A DNA stretch of 64,000 bases. It comes from AC-32 sp963717475. Lineage in GTDB: Bacteria > Actinomycetota > Thermoleophilia > Gaiellales > Gaiellaceae. The translations under genes were made by a program, and so were the position numbers. Position 1 is the stretch's first letter, and every line of letters begins with the position of its first letter. The notes under the pieces were generated by a model, which was given only the letters and a program-made list of their open reading frames with translations, made no database searches and was not told the DNA's origin. The stretch spans positions 1 to 64,000 of the forward strand of contig OY970337.1 of the NCBI GenBank assembly GCA_963717475.1, read 5' to 3'. Of the stretch, positions 59,689-64,000 are shown in pieces.

Positions 59689-61542
59689 TTGCGGGTGGAA
59701 GCCGGGTCGAGCGCGGTACGACTGCGTCGGCGCCGCCGTGCGCGGGCGCGGCAGCTGCTTGCCAAAAGACTTCTCGCGCTCACCGCGGTCGGCGTGATCG
59801 CCGCGGGGCTCGTCGGGCTCGCCTTCGCGGGCTCCCCGGACCGGATCGCCGAGGGCGTGCGGATCGCCGGCGTCGACGTCGGGGGCCTCACCAAAGGCGA
59901 GGCGATCGCCAGGCTCGAGATGCGCTCGCGCGCAGTGGCGAACGTCCCCGTCGTCTTCACCGCGAACGGGCGCCGCTGGCGTGCGAGCCCCAACGATCTC
60001 GGCGTCCAGGCGCAGTGGAAGGCCGCGGTCGAGCGCGCGCGGAGCGAAGGCGAGGGATTCGCCCCGTGGCGCGGCCTCCGCCGTGTGAGCATCCGCGTAC
60101 TGGGCTCGGACGTCACGCCGCCGGCGCGCGTCTGGAAGCGGGCGCTCGACTACAAGGTGCAGAGGATGAGCGCTGCGGTCGGGACGCGACACCGCGACGC
60201 CGCGATCGTCCTGCGGGGCCTGCGTCCCCAGGTCCTTCCCGGCCGCACGGGGCTCGCCCTCGACAAGCAGCTCGCGAGCCAGGAGATCGTCGGCGCGCTC
60301 ACCGGCTTCGAGCGCGGCCAGGTCGTGAAGCTTCCGGTCGCGGTCGACTCGCCGAAAGTCACCGCCGCGGAGCTCGCGCCGGTCGCCGACCAGGTTCGCA
60401 CCGCCCTCTCGGGACGGCTGCGAATGAGCCTCGGGGCCTCGTCCTGGTGGCTGACGCCCGGCCAGCTCGCGTCGCTTCTCTCGCTGCCCCGCGACGGCTC
60501 CGACGCGCTCACGATCGGCGGCAAAGGCGCGAACGGCTACTTCCAACGCCTCGGCCACGGCATCGGGCGGCCTCCGCGCGACGCGAGCTTCAGCGTCTCG
60601 CCGAGCGGCCGCGTCAGCGTCATCCCCTCACGCCTGGGACGCGTCATCGACGTGCCCAGGACCGAGCGCAGCATCCTCGCGGCCGCGCTCTCGACGTCGC
60701 ACCGCACCGCCCGCGTGGCCGTGACGACGCGGGCCGCCAGGCGCTCGACCGCGGAGGCCCGCGCGATGGGGATCACGACGCGGATCGGCGGCTACGAGAC
60801 CATCTACGGCGGCGATCCGAACCGCATCCACAACGTTCAGCTCGTGGCGCGCCTGATCGACGGCAAGCTCGTCGCGCCCGGTGCGACCTTCTCGTTCAAC
60901 CAGACGACCGGCGCGCGCACCGCGAGCAAGGGCTTCCTGGAGGCTCCGGTGATCATCAACGGCGAGCTGACGAACGGCCTCGGCGGCGGCATCTGCCAGG
61001 TCTCGACGACCGTCTTCAACGCGGCGTACGAGTCCGGCCTCAGGATCACGGCCCGGACGAACCACGCGCTCTACATCAGCCACTATCCGCAGGGGCGCGA
61101 CGCGACCGTCAACTACCCGGACACCGACCTCCGCTTCGTCAACGACACCCCTCACTGGCTGCTGGTGCGCACGTTCGTCGGCTCCTCGTCACTCGTGGTC
61201 AACCTCTACGGCTCGCCGATCCACCGCCGCGTCGTGAGCGAGACCCGGCCGCTCGTGGAGACCGGCCCGGCGCCGCTCAAGCGCCTCCCCGATCCGACGC
61301 TCTTCAAGGGCGTGACCGCCGTGGAGGAATACGGCCAGCCTCCGCGCTCGACGAGCGTCCGCCGGCTCGTCTACACCGCGAACGGGAAGGTGCTCTACGA
61401 CAACACGTGGTACTCGTCCTACCGCGGCGAGCCGCAGGTCGTCCGCTACGGGACGAGAGAGAAGAAGCCGAAGAAGGGCCCGAGCGGGCCGAGCGGCCCC
61501 ACCGGCCCGACGGGGCCGAACGGGGTCATCCCTCAGAGCTGA
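59689..61542 (+). CDS. membrane-anchored VanW-domain/peptidoglycan-binding protein with collagen-like tail
   Basis: The 617-residue protein has an N-terminal basic stretch and TM helix (LLALTAVGVIAAGLVGLAFA), two peptidoglycan-binding-type domains (about residues 60-360, with GVRIAGVDVGGLTKGEAIAR and LPGRTGLALDKQLASQEIVG), and a VanW domain: GGYETIYGGDPNRIHNVQLV, then GATFSFNQTTGARTASKGFL and LGGGICQVSTTVFNAAYES. The tail has five Gly-x-y triplets (GPSGPSGPTGPTGPNG). A cell-wall role is likely; the activity of VanW domains is not established. The start is TTG 59689 or GTG 59695. It overlaps the convergent thioesterase by 17 bases. Confidence 0.9.
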   Translation: MRVEAGSSAVRLRRRRRARARQLLAKRLLALTAVGVIAAGLVGLAFAGSPDRIAEGVRIAGVDVGGLTKGEAIARLEMRSRAVANVPVVFTANGRRWRASPNDLGVQAQWKAAVERARSEGEGFAPWRGLRRVSIRVLGSDVTPPARVWKRALDYKVQRMSAAVGTRHRDAAIVLRGLRPQVLPGRTGLALDKQLASQEIVGALTGFERGQVVKLPVAVDSPKVTAAELAPVADQVRTALSGRLRMSLGASSWWLTPGQLASLLSLPRDGSDALTIGGKGANGYFQRLGHGIGRPPRDASFSVSPSGRVSVIPSRLGRVIDVPRTERSILAAALSTSHRTARVAVTTRAARRSTAEARAMGITTRIGGYETIYGGDPNRIHNVQLVARLIDGKLVAPGATFSFNQTTGARTASKGFLEAPVIINGELTNGLGGGICQVSTTVFNAAYESGLRITARTNHALYISHYPQGRDATVNYPDTDLRFVNDTPHWLLVRTFVGSSSLVVNLYGSPIHRRVVSETRPLVETGPAPLKRLPDPTLFKGVTAVEEYGQPPRSTSVRRLVYTANGKVLYDNTWYSSYRGEPQVVRYGTREKKPKKGPSGPSGPTGPTGPNGVIPQS

Positions 61543-61933
61543 CGATCGCCTCGACGAGCCAGGCGGGCACTCGCGTCGGCCGGTGCGTGCCTGCATCTAC
61601 GCAGGCGTGGCGGGTCCAGCCGTCGGCGACGGGCTCGCCGTCCCGGTCGATCGCGTAGTCGAAGCGGAAGCGCGCCCCGCGCAGGTCGCCGCACGCGCAG
61701 CGGATCGTCAGGCGGTCGTCGAAGCGGGCCGGCGCGAGGTAGCGCACGTGCGACTCGATCGTGAGTGCCTCGACGCCTCCGGCGCGCAGGCCCGGATAGC
61801 CGCCGTCGAACCGCGCGAGGTAGTCGATGCGGGCGATCTCGAACCAGACGAGGTAGGCGGAGTTGTGCGCGATGCCCTGCGCGTCGGTCTCGGCGAAGCG
61901 CACGCGTACCTCGGTGGCGAAGTTGAAGTCCAC
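61526..61933 (-). CDS. acyl-CoA thioesterase (hot-dog fold)
   Basis: The 135-residue protein matches the 4-hydroxybenzoyl-CoA thioesterase/YbgC group: VRFAETDAQGIAHNSAYLVW with the catalytic Asp, then YLARFDGGYPGLRAGGVEAL and IESHVRYLAPARFDDRLTI. It probably hydrolyses short-chain or aromatic acyl-CoA. ATG 61933 is 23 bases from the divergent sirtuin gene. Confidence 0.9.
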   Translation of the reverse strand: MDFNFATEVRVRFAETDAQGIAHNSAYLVWFEIARIDYLARFDGGYPGLRAGGVEALTIESHVRYLAPARFDDRLTIRCACGDLRGARFRFDYAIDRDGEPVADGWTRHACVDAGTHRPTRVPAWLVEAIVSSEG

Positions 61934-61956
61934 GCGCGAACTCTACGATCGACCGC

Positions 61957-62706
61957 GTGTCGATCCAAGCGCTCGCCGAGCTGATCCGCCGCCGACAGCC
62001 GTGCGTCGTCCTGACCGGCGCGGGCGTGAGCACGGAGAGCGGCATCCCGGACTTCCGCTCGGCGACCGGGCTCTGGGCCCAGTTCGACCCGCGCGAGTAC
62101 GCGACGCTCGACGCCTTCAGGACCGATCCGCGCAAGGTCTGGAGCTTCTACAAGCCGCGGATCGCGGTGCTGACCGAGGCGGAGCCCAACCCGGCGCACC
62201 TTGCGCTGGCGGAGCTCGAGCGGCTGGGGCTCGTCCGGGCGATCGTCACGCAGAACATCGACCTGCTGCACGAACGCGCCGGGAGCCAGGAGGTGGTCGA
62301 GGTGCACGGCTCGATCCGGACCGCGAGCTGCCCCGGGTGCGGCGAGCGGTACCCGCTCGAGCGCGTCCTCGAGCTGCTGGAAACGGCCGATGCGCCGGTG
62401 TGTCCTGCCTGCGGTCGCGTGCTCAAGCCGGACGTCGTCTTCTTCGGGGAGCTCCTGCCCGTCGAGGCGATCGACCGCGCGACGGAGCTCGCGCGCGGCG
62501 CGGCGCTCCTGCTCGTCGTCGGCTCGGCGCTCGAGGTCTATCCCGTTGCCGGCCTGCCGCTCGAGACGCTCGCCGCGGGCGGCGCGCTGGCGATCGTGAA
62601 CCGTGGGCCGACGCCGTTCGACGGAGAGGCCGCGCTGAGGGTCGACGGCTCTGCCGGCGACGTGCTGCCGCAGGTAGTGGAAGCGCTTAGGCTGCCGCGC
62701 GCTTGA
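61957..62706 (+). CDS. Sir2-type NAD-dependent protein deacylase
   Basis: The 249-residue sirtuin has GAGVSTESGIPDFRSATGLW, the NAD-site TQNIDLLHERAGSQEVVEVH with the catalytic His at its end, the four zinc cysteines (SCPGCG, CPACG) and the late FFGELLP and VVGSALEVYPVAGLP motifs. It removes acyl groups from lysines. Bacterial sirtuins often control acyl-CoA synthetases. GTG 61957. The end overlaps the convergent small gene by 20 bases. Confidence 0.95.
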   Translation: MSIQALAELIRRRQPCVVLTGAGVSTESGIPDFRSATGLWAQFDPREYATLDAFRTDPRKVWSFYKPRIAVLTEAEPNPAHLALAELERLGLVRAIVTQNIDLLHERAGSQEVVEVHGSIRTASCPGCGERYPLERVLELLETADAPVCPACGRVLKPDVVFFGELLPVEAIDRATELARGAALLLVVGSALEVYPVAGLPLETLAAGGALAIVNRGPTPFDGEAALRVDGSAGDVLPQVVEALRLPRA

Positions 62707-62854
62707 GCGGGCGCTCTTCGAGCACGTGCCTGCACTCGGTGCAGACGGTGCGCTCGACCTCGTACGGGACGCCGAGCCGCCGCAGCAGCACATGCGTGCG
62801 GACGGCGTTGTGGGTGTGAGTGCGCCTGCGTTTGTGGGTAAAGAGGTTCGACAT
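62687..62854 (-). CDS. 55-residue basic protein with CxxC motif
   Basis: Short gene on the minus strand. ATG 62854 gives MSNLFTHKRRRTHTHNAVRT, then HVLLRRLGVPYEVERTVCTE and CRHVLEERPLKRAAA. The CTEC pair plus His residues suggests a zinc knuckle, and the basic N terminus suggests nucleic-acid or ribosome binding. I know no family with certainty. A TACGCT -10-like box lies 13 bases before the ATG. Confidence 0.65.
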   Translation of the reverse strand: MSNLFTHKRRRTHTHNAVRTHVLLRRLGVPYEVERTVCTECRHVLEERPLKRAAA

Positions 62855-62952
62855 CGTCCTCGGACTCAGCGTAGCTATGCCTTCGGAAGCTACGACGCTC
62901 AAAAGGGTGACGAAGTTGTGACGACTTGGTTTCGCCGTTTCGATGCCGGCGC

Positions 62953-62958
62953 TACTCT
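62953..62958 (+). promoter_or_regulatory. -10 element of the L,D-transpeptidase gene (leaderless)
   Basis: TACTCT in the context GCTACTCT ends seven bases before GTG 62966. No ribosome-binding site precedes the GTG. Confidence 0.5.
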
Positions 62959-62965
62959 CGAGTGG

Positions 62966-63727
62966 GTGAGTCATTCGAGATCCGTCCTTCTCGTTTCGCT
63001 CCCGCTCGCGTGCTTCCTCGCGGCGTGCGGCACGACCGCGGGACGAGGATCGACGTCGCCGCCGCCCGCAGCGGCCAAGCCCAATTGCCGCGCGGGCCTC
63101 TCGCCTGTCGGCTCGCGCCGGGTCGCCGTCGCCGCCGTCGTCCCGCGCCACGCCCGCGTCTACCGCCGTCCCGGACGGAGGCCGTTCGCGAGCTTCGGCG
63201 CGCTCAACCAGAACCAGTTCCCGACGGTCTTCCGGGTGCTCGCTGCGCTGCGGCGGCCCAACTGCCACACGTCCTGGTACCGCGTGCAGGTGCCGATGCG
63301 GCCGAACGGGGTTACCGGGTTCGTGCCTGCGCGGGACGTTCAGGTCGGCACCGTGAAGACGAGGGTGGTCGTGAGCGTCTCGCGGCGGCGCTTGACCCTT
63401 TACCGCTATGGCAATCCCGTCCTGCACGCGACCGTCGCGGTCGGGTCGCGGGCGACGCCGACGCCGACCGGTAGCTACTACGTCAACCAGCGCCTGATCC
63501 CGTCCGACACGCACGGGCCGTTCGGGCCGGCCGCCATCGGGATCTCCGCCTTCTCGAACGTCCTCACCGGCTGGGCGCAAGGCGGGCCGATCGCGATCCA
63601 CGGGACGAACGAGCCGTGGTCGATCGGGCACGCGGTCTCGAACGGCTGCATACGCGTGCACAACAACGTGCTCCGCCGGCTGTTCAGATCGACGCCGGCG
63701 GGAACGCCGGTCGTGATCCTCAGGTGA
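62966..63727 (+). CDS. L,D-transpeptidase lipoprotein (YkuD family)
   Basis: The 253-residue protein has a lipoprotein signal with lipobox LAAC (SVLLVSLPLACFLAACGTTA), a linker, an SH3-like middle part (YRRPGRRPFASFG to GFVPARDVQ) and a C-terminal YkuD domain. The catalytic motif is HGTNEPWSIGHAVSNGCIRV, with the His and the nucleophilic Cys. It forms 3-3 cross-links in peptidoglycan or attaches proteins to it. GTG 62966 is chosen because it opens the signal peptide and lies behind a -10 box. The TGA overlaps the next gene's GTG. Confidence 0.93.
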   Translation: MSHSRSVLLVSLPLACFLAACGTTAGRGSTSPPPAAAKPNCRAGLSPVGSRRVAVAAVVPRHARVYRRPGRRPFASFGALNQNQFPTVFRVLAALRRPNCHTSWYRVQVPMRPNGVTGFVPARDVQVGTVKTRVVVSVSRRRLTLYRYGNPVLHATVAVGSRATPTPTGSYYVNQRLIPSDTHGPFGPAAIGISAFSNVLTGWAQGGPIAIHGTNEPWSIGHAVSNGCIRVHNNVLRRLFRSTPAGTPVVILR

Positions 63728-64000
63728 CGAGGGGCCGCGCCGTCGTGCTCGGCGCGGTGCTCGCTGCTGCGCTGGCGGCGGCCCTCGCCGCGCTCGCGAG
63801 CGGCCGGGCGCCCGACGTTCCGCCTGACCCGCAGGAGGCCGTCCTCGACGGGTGCGGCCGCGACTACCTCGCGCAGACGCAGCGCCAGATCCCGACCTGG
63901 GTCTACGTCGGCGACCGTAACTACTCGGCGAAAGTGCCCCCTCCGGCGCCGCAGCTCTTGAGCGGCGTCGTGAGCTCGCGCTACTTCCCGGACCTCGCCT
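63724..64000 (+). CDS. membrane-anchored protein, partial (runs off the window)
   Basis: GTG 63724 overlaps the L,D-transpeptidase stop (GTGA). The product begins with a signal or TM helix (AVVLGAVLAAALAAALAALA) and continues DVPPDPQEAVLDGCGRDYLA, then QRQIPTWVYVGDRNYSAKVP and PQLLSGVVSSRYFPDLA. The first 92 residues do not identify a family. Coupling to an L,D-transpeptidase suggests an envelope role. Confidence 0.7.
   Translation, partial: MTRGRAVVLGAVLAAALAAALAALASGRAPDVPPDPQEAVLDGCGRDYLAQTQRQIPTWVYVGDRNYSAKVPPPAPQLLSGVVSSRYFPDLA

Overview
The window is a high-GC chromosomal segment with frequent GTG and TTG starts, a zinc-type S14, a Ku protein, a YkuD L,D-transpeptidase, a VanW/peptidoglycan-binding protein and a divergent pair of coiled-coil cell-wall hydrolases. 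The str-S10-spc-alpha ribosomal clusters are joined into one run. Together this points to an actinobacterium, most likely from a deep environmental lineage such as Thermoleophilia/Gaiellales. The class-level placement is an inference from gene content and style, not from a computed tree.

Region 1 (1-5875) holds the 3' part of rpoB and rpoC. Region 2 (5885-8896) holds a secreted protein of unknown function convergent with a membrane-anchored GAF-GGDEF diguanylate cyclase. Region 3 (9061-31862) is the ribosomal supercluster: rpsL-rpsG-fusA-tuf-rpsJ-rplC-rplD-rplW-rplB-rpsS-rplV-rpsC-rplP-rpmC-rpsQ-rplN-rplX-rplE-rpsN-rpsH-rplF-rplR-rpsE-rpmD-rplO-secY-adk-map, then an M29-type aminopeptidase and an unusual Ala/Gly-rich repeat protein, then infA-rpmJ-rpsM-rpsK-rpsD-rpoA-rplQ. 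Most junctions overlap by 1-4 bases, so the run is probably translationally coupled. Several ribosomal proteins (S3, S5, S17, L15, L17, L22) carry long low-complexity tails.

Region 4 (31859-45342) is a mixed housekeeping stretch: a VIT-like membrane protein, truA, a putative glycoside hydrolase, a small secreted protein, ligA, a PBP4-type carboxypeptidase, a NarL-type response regulator, a 3D-domain protein divergent from an NlpC/P60 endopeptidase, an acyl-CoA synthetase, Ku and an alpha/beta hydrolase. Region 5 (45343-47794) is looser: tRNA-Pro(CGG), strong hairpins, short repeats, a FUSC-like membrane protein and a two-TM potassium channel. Region 6 (47795-64000) holds small-molecule and lipid metabolism (nitrilase-type amidase, a kinase, HAD phosphatase, CoA-transferase, TetR regulator, MFS transporter, two acyl-CoA dehydrogenases, enolase-superfamily protein, PEP-mutase-like protein, SDR, thioesterase), a GT9-like glycosyltransferase, a VanW protein, a sirtuin and an L,D-transpeptidase.

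Two features run through the window. First, about twelve apparent frameshifts break otherwise well-conserved genes (rpoB, rpoC, fusA, rplV, dacB and others); nearly all are +1, which fits insertion-biased assembly error better than biology, but the bias deserves a check. Second, many genes outside the ribosomal run have a TACNNT- or TATNNT-like -10 element 6-9 bases before the start codon and no ribosome-binding site, so leaderless transcription appears common. No CRISPR array, insertion sequence, phage gene or rRNA gene was seen.
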